From assembly GCA_937930165.1 (NCBI GenBank), contig CALGVL010000391.1:1-7018 (forward strand): a stretch of 7,018 nt of DNA, given 5' to 3'. How positions within the stretch are numbered: position 1 is the stretch's first letter; each line of letters begins with the position of its first letter. Below, one piece after another: positions 1 through 5,867 of this stretch. A program made the position numbers and the translations under genes. The notes below the pieces were generated by a model. It had not been told where the DNA came from and made no database searches. It saw nothing but the letters and a program-made list of their open reading frames with translations. The stretch comes from an uncultured Acetobacteraceae bacterium (lineage in GTDB: Bacteria > Pseudomonadota > Alphaproteobacteria > Acetobacterales > Acetobacteraceae).

Positions 1-1
1 C

Positions 2-826
2 GGGGTGAGGATCGTGCATTACGTGGCGCCGCAGGTCTGGGCCTGGCGGCCAGGCCGGGTGGAGAAGATCCGGCGGCGGGTGGACCGCATCCTCGCCCTG
101 CTGCACTTCGAGCCCCCCTTCTTCGAGGCGGCGGGCATTCCCGTCACCTTCGTCGGCCATCCGGTGCTGGAAAGCGGCGCCGACGCCGGCGATGCCGCGC
201 GCTTCCGCGCCGCGCAGGCGCTGCCGGAAGGCGACCGCCCCGTCATCGTCATGCCCGGCAGCCGCCGGACCGAGGTGCGGCGCCTGCTCGGCACATTCGG
301 GGAGGCGCTGCGCCTTGCCGCGGCGGAGGTGCCGCGGCTGCGCCCGGTCCTGCCCCTGGCCGCGCCGGTGGAGGCCACCGTCCGCGCCGGCACCGCCAAT
401 TGGCCGATACGGCCGGTGCTGCTGCGCGAGGCCGGCGAGCGGCAGGACGCCTTCGCAGCCGCCGAGGCGGGCCTCATCAAATCCGGCACCTCCAGCCTGG
501 AGATGGCGGTGGCGGGCATCCCGCATGTGGTCGGCTACCGGGTGAACCCGCTTACCGCCGCCATCGTCCGCCGACTGATCCAGGTGCCCCATGCCTCGCT
601 GGTGAACCTGCTGGCCGAACGGGAGATCGTGCCGGAACGGCTGCAGGAAAACTGCACGCCGGACAAGCTGGCCGCCGAACTGGTCCGCCTGCTGCGGGAG
701 CCGCAGGCCGCGGCGGCACAGCGCGCTGGATTCGCCGAGGTGCTGGCGAAGCTGCGCCCGCCCCAGGGCCTGCCCAGCGAGGCCGCGGCCGATGCGGTGC
801 TGGAGGTGATGGCGACCGGGGCCTGA
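2..826 (+). CDS. lpxB: Lipid-A-disaccharide synthase LpxB, 5' end cut by the window
   Basis: LpxB is the GT19 glycosyltransferase of the lipid A (Raetz) pathway. At the cytoplasmic face of the inner membrane it joins UDP-2,3-diacylglucosamine to lipid X, giving the tetra-acyl disaccharide 1-phosphate. The visible 274 or so residues carry the family landmarks in order: HYVAPQVWAWR at the left edge, FVGHPVLE, the sugar-nucleotide segment MPGSRRTEV, KSGTSSLEMAVAGIPHVVGYR, and a C-terminal VPHASLVNLLAEREIVPERLQ block ending in a tail helix. Full-length LpxB has about 380-390 residues, so roughly 110 N-terminal residues and the true start lie outside the window. The GTG at position 5 is an internal Val codon, not a start. 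The gene ends with TGA at 824-826, 3 bp from the stop of a gene on the other strand. LpxB commonly sits with fabZ, lpxA and lpxI in alphaproteobacteria; these would be to the left. Family assignment is secure. Confidence 0.97.
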   Translation, partial: GVRIVHYVAPQVWAWRPGRVEKIRRRVDRILALLHFEPPFFEAAGIPVTFVGHPVLESGADAGDAARFRAAQALPEGDRPVIVMPGSRRTEVRRLLGTFGEALRLAAAEVPRLRPVLPLAAPVEATVRAGTANWPIRPVLLREAGERQDAFAAAEAGLIKSGTSSLEMAVAGIPHVVGYRVNPLTAAIVRRLIQVPHASLVNLLAEREIVPERLQENCTPDKLAAELVRLLREPQAAAAQRAGFAEVLAKLRPPQGLPSEAAADAVLEVMATGA

Positions 827-838
827 CATTCACCCCGG
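816..838. terminator. Hairpin shared by two convergent gene ends (possible bidirectional terminator)
   Basis: CCGGGG (816-821) pairs perfectly with CCCCGG (833-838) around an 11-nt loop. The loop contains the lpxB stop (824-826) and the stop of the convergent lipoprotein gene (830-832). An inverted repeat folds the same way in both transcripts, so it could act at both 3' ends. There is no T-tract on either side, so it does not meet the intrinsic-terminator definition. With only 3 bp between the genes, any terminator must overlap coding sequence. A short GC stem can occur by chance at this base composition. Confidence 0.3.
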
Positions 839-1855
839 ACGGCGCCGCATCCCCGCCAACGCCTCCGGCCGGGGCCGGTCCATCAGCTCCTCGAGCAGGA
901 CGCGCAGCTCCCGGCTCATCAGCGCGATGCTGGCTTCCAGGAGGTCCAGCATCGCGTCGCGCAGTTCCAGATCGCTGATCGTGTAGCGCCCCCCGCTGCC
1001 GAACAACAGGCCGGTGCGGTCCTGGTCCGGCGGCTGGCCATAGCCGAGTCGCTCATCGGCGCGCCATTCCGTGACCAGCAGCTCGGCGATGCTGGGACCA
1101 TCCCCGGCGCTGCCGCGCCGGGCGGTCAGGAAGCGCCAGACCGCAGGCGGGAACAGGCTGGACCTGGCCGGGGCTTCCCAGACCTCCCGCAGCAGGTTGC
1201 GCTCGGTGCGCAGCTCGCCCTCGGCCGATCCGAACAGGAGGGAGCCGGCCACCGTAGCCTCGGTCACGCCGCCCACAATCCCGACGACATCCCCGCCCGC
1301 GGCATTGGCCAGGGACAGCCCGCCGGACAGGCTTGCCGTCAGGGCGCCGACCAGGATGCTGGCGAGGCTCAGGCGCCGGGTCCGTTGGTCCTCGGCGTTC
1401 TGCAGACGCACCCGCAACTGGTCGCCCCGCTCGCCTTCACAGTCGATCTCGGCAAGCGTGCCGGAGACGTCCAGCATCGCCAGGAGGATCCGGTCCATGA
1501 TGCCCTGGCGCAGCCGGAGCAGCCGCAGCTCGGCACCCTGGCCACGGGCATTGCCGGCCTCCAGCGCCGCATATTGCCGGAGCAAGGGCAGCGCGCCGAT
1601 TACCTCGGCAATCCGGATCGCGGTGGGGGAATAGCCCCGTGCAAGGAGCTCCGCCGCGGCCGCCTCGGCCTCGGCGGCAGGCAAGGGCGGTTCGGCGGCC
1701 GCAGCCTGTCCCGCATGGGCGGCCGTTGTGCAGATGCGGGTGAATTCCCCGCGTGCGGCCGGACCCGCCGATGCGACGGGGGAGCTGGCGCATCCGCCCA
1801 GAAATGCCACGCCGAGCATGACGGCGCCGAGGCAGGTGGCCGCAGCCGCGTTCAT
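830..1855 (-). CDS. Predicted lipoprotein of unknown function with a glycine-rich hydrophobic core
   Basis: I do not recognise the family. The 341-residue protein opens with a lipoprotein signal peptide: hydrophobic stretch about residues 9-20 and lipobox L19-G20-G21-C22, so Cys22 should be lipidated. Ala23 at +2 is not the Asp retention signal, suggesting outer-membrane sorting. The n-region (MNAAAATC) has no Lys or Arg, which is unusual. An Ala-rich linker (about 43-70) is followed by a helical, charged segment (about 104-162) with an EIDCEGER motif (136-143) holding a second Cys. Residues about 163-209 are Gly/Ala/Ser-rich and hydrophobic, resembling a glycine-zipper or membrane hairpin. 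A polar C-terminal domain (about 214-341) ends in a helical, basic tail. ATG at 1855-1853 is chosen because GGAGAGG lies 5 nt upstream and it gives the signal peptide. The frame is open much further upstream, but that overlaps the oxidoreductase gene and encodes low-complexity sequence. It lies 67 bp downstream of that gene, probably in one operon. Confidence 0.85.
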   Translation of the reverse strand: MNAAAATCLGAVMLGVAFLGGCASSPVASAGPAARGEFTRICTTAAHAGQAAAAEPPLPAAEAEAAAAELLARGYSPTAIRIAEVIGALPLLRQYAALEAGNARGQGAELRLLRLRQGIMDRILLAMLDVSGTLAEIDCEGERGDQLRVRLQNAEDQRTRRLSLASILVGALTASLSGGLSLANAAGGDVVGIVGGVTEATVAGSLLFGSAEGELRTERNLLREVWEAPARSSLFPPAVWRFLTARRGSAGDGPSIAELLVTEWRADERLGYGQPPDQDRTGLLFGSGGRYTISDLELRDAMLDLLEASIALMSRELRVLLEELMDRPRPEALAGMRRRPG

Positions 1856-1889
1856 GGATTCCTCTCCGCCAGACTGTTCTTGTGCCGCC

Positions 1890-1921
1890 CCTGCCCGTAT
1901 GGGAGCCGGTGCGCCGGCAGG
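1890..1921 (-). other. Hairpin(s) just after the oxidoreductase stop codon
   Basis: In the 67-bp gap between the two minus-strand genes, a perfect 5-bp stem (plus-strand GCCGG 1905-1909, TGCG loop, CCGGC 1914-1918) begins within a few bases of the oxidoreductase stop. An overlapping alternative pairs CCTGCC (1890-1895) with GGCAGG (1916-1921); the two cannot form together. No T-tract follows on the minus strand. It could be an RNA-stability or attenuation element between the two cistrons, or chance pairing in GC-rich DNA. Confidence 0.2.
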
Positions 1922-1922
1922 T

Positions 1923-2861
1923 CTAGCCGGCGCTCGTCGCGATGGCCCGCTCCACCCGCAGCGCCGCATCCAGCGCCCGGAGCCCGACTCCCCCATCCGC
2001 CTCCACCGGCGCGCCCTCGGCGATGCCGGCGATGAAGGCGGCCTGCTCGGCCTCAAGGCTGTCATGCTCGGTCCAGGTGGCGCGGTCGATGCCCCAGCCG
2101 GGCATGGTGGCGACCGGCTCCGCCCCGCCGGGCCGCACTGCCTCCAGGCTGCGGGCAAGGAAGTCCACCCGCATCTCCCCCTCCGGCCCCAGGATGCGCA
2201 GGCGCCGCTCCAGCCCCACACTGATCCGGCTGGCAGTGACGGTGGCGGCGGCGCCGCTCTCGAAGCGAAGCTGCGCCACGGCGAAGTCCGGATGCGGCGA
2301 CATGACCGCCCGGCCCACCGCCCGCACCTCGGCCAGCGGGGAGGCCGCCAGGGTCAGCACCAGGTCCAGATCATGGATCATCAGATCCAGCACCACCGAG
2401 ACATCCAGGCTGCGCGGCCGGAAAGGGGCGACGCGGGTAGCCTCGAAGGCCAGCGCCCCCTGTCCCGCCCCGCTCTGCCGCAGGGTACGGATGGCGGCGG
2501 AATAGCGCTCGATATGGCCGACCTGCAGCACTAGGCCGCGGCTCCGGGCGGCGGCGACCAGTTCCTCGGCCTCAGGGATGGTCGCGGCGATCGGCTTCTC
2601 GACGAAAAGATGCCGCCCCGCGGCCAGGACCTGCATGGCATAGGCATGGTGGAAGGCGGTGGGCACCGCCACCACCATCGCGTCACTGGCCTCGATCAGC
2701 GCCCCGGCCGCCAGCGCCGGGGCCCCGACCTCCGCGGCCACGGCGGCGGCGCGGGCCGGGTCGGCGTCATGCACCCCGGAGAGGCAGCCGCGCGCCGCCA
2801 GCTTCAGGGCGTGGAACCGCCCGAAATGCCCAACCCCCAATACGCCGATCCGCAGCCCCAT
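1923..2861 (-). CDS. Gfo/Idh/MocA-family NAD(P)-dependent oxidoreductase, candidate nucleotide-sugar dehydrogenase
   Basis: This 312-residue protein has the full Gfo/Idh/MocA layout. An N-terminal Rossmann fold carries GVGHFG (G9-x-G11-x-x-G14) for dinucleotide binding. The family signature E88-K89-P90 follows, then VGHIERY (114-120), and D159-x3-H163 with D164 and D166 in the catalytic face of the C-terminal alpha/beta domain. Members oxidise or reduce sugars, sugar nucleotides or related compounds using NAD(P); Lys89 and His163 are the likely catalytic residues. The protein is cytosolic, with no signal peptide or membrane segment. ATG at 2861-2859 fits the Rossmann start (MGLRIGVLGVG), with GAGGG 9 nt upstream. 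Relatives of this type often lie beside lipid A genes. In Acidithiobacillus, GnnA of this family, located between lpxA and lpxB, makes the 3-keto precursor of UDP-GlcNAc3N, so a GnnA-like role is possible. No GnnB aminotransferase is visible, so the substrate is open. It is divergent from secDF and upstream of the lipoprotein gene. Confidence 0.93.
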   Translation of the reverse strand: MGLRIGVLGVGHFGRFHALKLAARGCLSGVHDADPARAAAVAAEVGAPALAAGALIEASDAMVVAVPTAFHHAYAMQVLAAGRHLFVEKPIAATIPEAEELVAAARSRGLVLQVGHIERYSAAIRTLRQSGAGQGALAFEATRVAPFRPRSLDVSVVLDLMIHDLDLVLTLAASPLAEVRAVGRAVMSPHPDFAVAQLRFESGAAATVTASRISVGLERRLRILGPEGEMRVDFLARSLEAVRPGGAEPVATMPGWGIDRATWTEHDSLEAEQAAFIAGIAEGAPVEADGGVGLRALDAALRVERAIATSAG

Positions 2862-2967
2862 CCGCCTGCACCCTCGATCCCAGGACCGGGGCAGCCTCTA
2901 GCCGCGAGCGGCCCCGCAGGAAACACCCGGGACGCGAATCGCGGGCCCGGGCCGGCTGCCCCAGGCC

Positions 2968-3044
2968 GGGGTTGCATCCCCGAAGGCACGCCGTCACATT
3001 CGCCACGGTTTTTCAGGGGGTTCGCCCCCGAAGGGTGACACGCC
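2968..3044 (+). repeat. Two imperfect copies of a hairpin-plus-GAAGG module in the secDF leader
   Basis: Copy 1 (2968-2992) reads GGGG, loop TTGCAT, CCCC, GAAGG, CACGCC. Copy 2 (3016-3044) reads GGGGG, loop TTCG, CCCCC, GAAGG, GTGA, CACGCC. Both have the same order: G-run, T-rich loop, C-run, GAAGG, CACGCC. Their starts are 48 bp apart. In copy 2 the GAAGGG is the presumed secDF Shine-Dalgarno sequence. This could be a local duplication of a leader element, a structured regulatory RNA, or chance convergence in GC-rich DNA. Confidence 0.4.
3012..3037 (+). promoter_or_regulatory. UUCG-tetraloop hairpin abutting the secDF ribosome-binding site
   Basis: GGGGG (3016-3020) and CCCCC (3025-3029) form a perfect stem closed by TTCG (3021-3024), a UUCG-type tetraloop. 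The stem can extend: TTC (3012-3014) pairs with GAA (3030-3032), leaving A3015 bulged. GAAGGGTG (3030-3037) is the best Shine-Dalgarno match for secDF, so the lower stem would cover its first bases. Spacing to the ATG at 3048 is about 12 nt, longer than usual. No T-tract follows, so it is not a terminator on this strand. Confidence 0.45.
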
Positions 3045-3047
3045 TCC

Positions 3048-5621
3048 ATGATGTATTTCTCCCGCTGGAAGACCGCCGCGATCCTGGCCGTCTGCCTTCT
3101 CGGGGTACTGCTCTGCATTCCGAACCTCTTCCCGCGGGATGCAGTGCCCTCCTGGGCGCGGCAGTTCTCGCTTGGCCTCGACCTCCGCGGCGGGTCCTAC
3201 CTGCTGCTCGAAGTCGATATGGACGCGGTGGTGAAGGAGCGGCTGGAGAGCCTGGCCGACAGCGCCCGCACCCGGCTGCGCGATGCCAGGATCGGCTATG
3301 TGAATCTGGGCTCCAACCCTTCCGCCCGGCAGGTGAGCTTCCGCGTCCGCGACCCCGGCCAGGCGGAGCAGGCGGCGCGGCAGATGCGGGAGCTGGCGAA
3401 CCAGCTTTCCACCGGCGTCGGCACCACCACCCCGGATATCGAGGTGACCACGGCGCCGGACGGCACCGTCACCGCCAGCCTGACCGAGGCCGGGCTGCGC
3501 GCCAAGGCGACCGGCGCGGTGGAGCAGTCCATCGAGATCGTCCGCCGCCGCATCGACGAGACCGGCGTGGCCGAGGCGCTGATCGCCCGCCAGGGTACGA
3601 ACCGCATCCTGGTCCAGCTCCCCGGCGTGGAGGATCCCAACCGGATCAAGCAATTGCTGGGCAAGACCGCCCGCATGACCTTCCGGCTGGTGGACGAGAC
3701 CGCCAATCCCGCCGCCGCCACCCCGCCCCCCGGCGTGGAATTCCTGCCGGTGGAGGGGGGCAACGAACGCCTCGCCGTGCGCCGCCGCGTGGAGGTAGAC
3801 GGCGCCAACCTGACCAATGCCCAGGCCGGCACCGATGGCCGCACCGGCGAGTGGGTGGTGAATTTCACCTTCGACAGCATCGGCACCCGCCGCTTCGCCG
3901 AGGTGACGCGCAACAATGTCGGCCACCGCTTCGCGGTCGTGCTCGATGAGAGGGTCATCACCGCCCCGGTGATCCGCGAGCCGATCACCGGCGGCCGTGG
4001 CCAGATCAGCGGCAATTTCACTGCCCAGGGCGCCAATGACCTGGCGGTGCTGCTGCGCGCCGGCGCTCTGCCGGCGCCGCTGACAGTGGTGGAGGAGCGG
4101 ACGGTCGGGCCGGAGCTCGGCGCCGACGCCATCCGCGCCGGCGTGCTGGCGCTGGCGGCGGGCGCGCTCTTCGTCTTCCTCTATATGGGCCTGGCCTATG
4201 GTTTCCTGGGCTGGCTCGCCAACATCGCCCTGCTGGTCAACATCGTCCTGCTGCTGGCCGGGCTCTCCCTGCTGGAGGCGACGCTGACCCTGCCGGGCAT
4301 CGCCGGCATCGTGCTCACCCTCGGCACCGCGCTCGACGCGAACATCCTAATTAACGAGCGCATCCGGGAGGAGGTGAAGAACGGCCGCACGCCGGTCAAC
4401 GCGCTGGAGGCCGGCTTCACCAAGGCCAGCGGCACGATCATGGATTCGAACCTGACGAACCTGATCGCCATGGCCTGCCTCTATGGCTTCGGCAGCGGAC
4501 CGGTCAGGGGCTTCGCGGTGACCGTGGCGATCGGCACGGTGGTCCAGATGTGGACCGCGACCACCCTGGTCCGCCTGATGGTGTCCTGGTGGTACCGCTG
4601 GAAGCGGCCGAAGGAGCTGCCGGTGGTGGAAGGCGGCAAGGGGCTGCTCGGCCGGCTCGCCCGCCCGCTGTTCCGGCTGGTGCCGGACAACACCCGGATC
4701 CCCTTCATGCGCGGGGCACGGATCGGGATCATGACCTCCATCCTGCTCTCCACCGCCTCGGTCATCGGCGCCTTCTATCCGGGACTGGAGCAGGGCGTGG
4801 ACTTCAAGGGCGGCATCGTCATGGAGGTCCGCACGCCGGAGGCCGCCAACCTGGCCCTGCTGCGCTCCACCGTCTCCGGCCTGAACCTGGGCGATGTCGG
4901 GCTGCAGCAATTCGGCGATGCCAGCACAGTGCTGATCCGCCTGCCGGTCCAGCCCGGGGAGGACGGCACCCAGCAGGCGGTCAACAAGGTCCGCAGCGCC
5001 CTGGAGCAGGTTACGCCCGGCACCCGCATCCTGCGCACCGAGGCCGTCGGCAACCGCGTCTCGGACGAGCTGTTCCGCGGCGGGATGATCGCCCTCGGCA
5101 TCTCATTCCTGGCGATGCTGATCTACATCTGGTTCCGGTTCGAGTGGCAGTTCGCCATCGCCGGCGTCGCCACCCTGCTGCTCGACACCACCAAGGTGGT
5201 CGGCTTCATGGTGCTGACCGGGATCGAGTTCAACCTGACCACCGTTGCGGCGATCCTGACCATCATCGGCTTCAACGCCAACGACAAGGTCGTGGTCTTC
5301 GACCGGATGCGGGAGAACCTGCGCAAGTACAAGCAGATGCCGCTGGAGCAGCTCGTCGATCTCTCGATCAACGAGACGCTGAACCGCACCCTCGGCACCT
5401 CCATGACGCTGCTGCTCTCGGCGGTGCCGCTGGCGCTGTTCGGCGGGGATGAGCTGGCGGGCTTCGCCTGGCTGATGATCTTCGGCATCGTGGTGGGGAC
5501 CTCCTCCTCCACCTTCATCGCCGCGCCGATCGTGCTCTTCACCGGCCGGAACCGGCTGCGGCAGGGCCAGGCTGCCGCACCGGGCCAATCCGGCAAGACC
5601 CAGGCCGCGGCCAAGGTCTGA
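3048..5621 (+). CDS. secDF: Fused protein-export membrane protein SecDF
   Basis: One 857-residue protein combines SecD and SecF, which use the proton motive force to pull proteins through SecYEG on the periplasmic side. SecD half: TM1 about 10-27, GLDLRGG (43-49), a large periplasmic domain (about 30-355), the VGPELGAD (353-360) motif, then TM2-TM6 (about 362-510) with TALDANILINERIREE containing Asp430 in the proton-relay position. A cytoplasmic linker (about 512-550) leads into SecF, whose usual N-terminus is visible as RLVPDNTRIPFMR. SecF half: TM7 (about 558-578), GVDFKGG (583-589), a smaller periplasmic domain, and TM8-TM12 (about 677-832) with GFNANDKVVVFDRMREN carrying Asp746. The total is 12 predicted TM segments. 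The reading frame is unbroken across the junction. Two tandem ATGs (3048, 3051) are possible starts; MYFSRWK resembles other SecD N-termini, so 3051 is equally plausible. Separate secD and secF genes are the commoner arrangement in proteobacteria. It is divergent from the oxidoreductase gene. Confidence 0.97.
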   Translation: MMYFSRWKTAAILAVCLLGVLLCIPNLFPRDAVPSWARQFSLGLDLRGGSYLLLEVDMDAVVKERLESLADSARTRLRDARIGYVNLGSNPSARQVSFRVRDPGQAEQAARQMRELANQLSTGVGTTTPDIEVTTAPDGTVTASLTEAGLRAKATGAVEQSIEIVRRRIDETGVAEALIARQGTNRILVQLPGVEDPNRIKQLLGKTARMTFRLVDETANPAAATPPPGVEFLPVEGGNERLAVRRRVEVDGANLTNAQAGTDGRTGEWVVNFTFDSIGTRRFAEVTRNNVGHRFAVVLDERVITAPVIREPITGGRGQISGNFTAQGANDLAVLLRAGALPAPLTVVEERTVGPELGADAIRAGVLALAAGALFVFLYMGLAYGFLGWLANIALLVNIVLLLAGLSLLEATLTLPGIAGIVLTLGTALDANILINERIREEVKNGRTPVNALEAGFTKASGTIMDSNLTNLIAMACLYGFGSGPVRGFAVTVAIGTVVQMWTATTLVRLMVSWWYRWKRPKELPVVEGGKGLLGRLARPLFRLVPDNTRIPFMRGARIGIMTSILLSTASVIGAFYPGLEQGVDFKGGIVMEVRTPEAANLALLRSTVSGLNLGDVGLQQFGDASTVLIRLPVQPGEDGTQQAVNKVRSALEQVTPGTRILRTEAVGNRVSDELFRGGMIALGISFLAMLIYIWFRFEWQFAIAGVATLLLDTTKVVGFMVLTGIEFNLTTVAAILTIIGFNANDKVVVFDRMRENLRKYKQMPLEQLVDLSINETLNRTLGTSMTLLLSAVPLALFGGDELAGFAWLMIFGIVVGTSSSTFIAAPIVLFTGRNRLRQGQAAAPGQSGKTQAAAKV

Positions 5622-5635
5622 TACACTGCTGCTGT

Positions 5636-5672
5636 CGCCCACCCTGGTCCCTGTCGGCCGCCGGGGTGGGCG
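5636..5672 (+). terminator. Strong hairpin downstream of secDF, probable transcript end
   Basis: CGCCCACCC (5636-5644) pairs perfectly with GGGTGGGCG (5664-5672). Three more inner pairs (TGG with CCG, one being G-U) give a 12-bp stem and 13-nt loop. It starts 14 nt after the secDF stop, the position expected for a terminator. There is no T-tract afterwards, so it may be a U-less terminator, a 3'-end stabiliser, or part of a Rho-dependent end. Confidence 0.5.
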
Positions 5673-5688
5673 GCCATGCATGCCCGCC

Positions 5689-5709
5689 ATGGATGGTTCT
5701 GTCATCCAT
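5689..5709 (+). other. Second hairpin in the secDF 3' region
   Basis: ATGGATG (5689-5695) and CATCCAT (5703-5709) form a perfect 7-bp stem with a 7-nt loop, 16 nt after the first hairpin. Its composition is far less GC-rich than the surroundings, so chance is a weaker explanation. No T-tract is present on either strand. It may be a second terminator stem, a 3'-end protector, or a protein-binding inverted repeat. Confidence 0.35.
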
Positions 5710-5792
5710 CTGAAATTCGCCGCAAAACGGATCCGAACAATCTAAAAATCCGCAGCATTCTGTGCGGGAGTGTTGAAGGCAGCGACACACTG

Positions 5793-5822
5793 TGCGAAAG
5801 CATTCGCAAAGATCGGTACAAT
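5793..5822 (+). promoter_or_regulatory. Candidate promoter with an overlapping palindromic operator for the EAL gene
   Basis: TACAAT (5817-5822) matches the sigma-70 -10 consensus at 5 of 6 bases and lies in an AT-richer patch (about 5710-5870). The -35 position has only a poor match and is occupied by the perfect inverted repeat TGCGAA-AGCA-TTCGCA (5793-5808). Transcription would begin near 5829, giving a leader of about 36 nt before the TTG at 5865. A weak -35 with an overlapping palindrome is typical of regulator-controlled promoters. The regulator is unknown. Confidence 0.4.
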
Positions 5823-5852
5823 CATTGGGCTGGCACGCCGCTGCCCGTGATC

Positions 5853-5867
5853 GGAAGACAAAAATTG
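5853..5867 (+). promoter_or_regulatory. Ribosome-binding site that selects a TTG start
   Basis: GGAAG (5853-5857) sits 7 nt before the in-frame TTG at 5865-5867, good Shine-Dalgarno spacing. The alternatives are weaker: GTG at 5847 has no purine-rich site at the right distance, and ATG at 5676 lies upstream of the predicted promoter and just after the secDF hairpin. Confidence 0.55.

Larger units (their letters stand above)
2862..3047. promoter_or_regulatory. Divergent intergenic region between the oxidoreductase gene and secDF
   Basis: This 186-bp gap must hold the promoters for both the minus-strand oxidoreductase/lipoprotein pair and secDF. I find no convincing -35/-10 pair on either strand. 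It contains the odd palindrome CGCGA-A-TCGCG (2933-2943), a plausible operator but short. The secDF-side half holds two related hairpin modules described separately. No open frame with a plausible start and ribosome-binding site is visible. The yajC gene that often precedes secD is not here. Confidence 0.5.

Noticed and set aside
400..978. Plus-strand open frame of 192 codons overlapping lpxB and the lipoprotein gene
   Set aside because: It is Gly/Arg/Pro-rich, matches no family I know, and overlaps two supported genes.
1856..2221. Upstream extension of the lipoprotein frame to a 463-residue protein
   Set aside because: It overlaps the well-supported oxidoreductase gene, encodes low-complexity Arg/Pro/Ser-rich sequence, and would bury the lipoprotein signal peptide. 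The ATG at 1855 has its own good ribosome-binding site.
2887..2916. CGGGGC/GCCCCG and GCCGC-GA-GCGGC inverted repeats near the oxidoreductase start
   Set aside because: They are short GC-only arms in very GC-rich DNA, so chance is the best explanation.
2994..3926. Long open frame on the minus strand across secDF (310 codons)
   Set aside because: It is antisense to a highly conserved gene, has low-complexity Gly/Ala/His-rich sequence, and is typical of GC-rich shadow frames.
5689..5745. 18-codon open frame in the secDF-EAL gap
   Set aside because: There is no ribosome-binding site and the start lies within the second hairpin stem.
5676..5864. ATG start for the EAL gene 63 codons further upstream
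   Set aside because: It would translate the AT-rich promoter-like region and start upstream of the -10 box. The extra residues resemble no domain. I cannot fully exclude it or the GTG at 5847.
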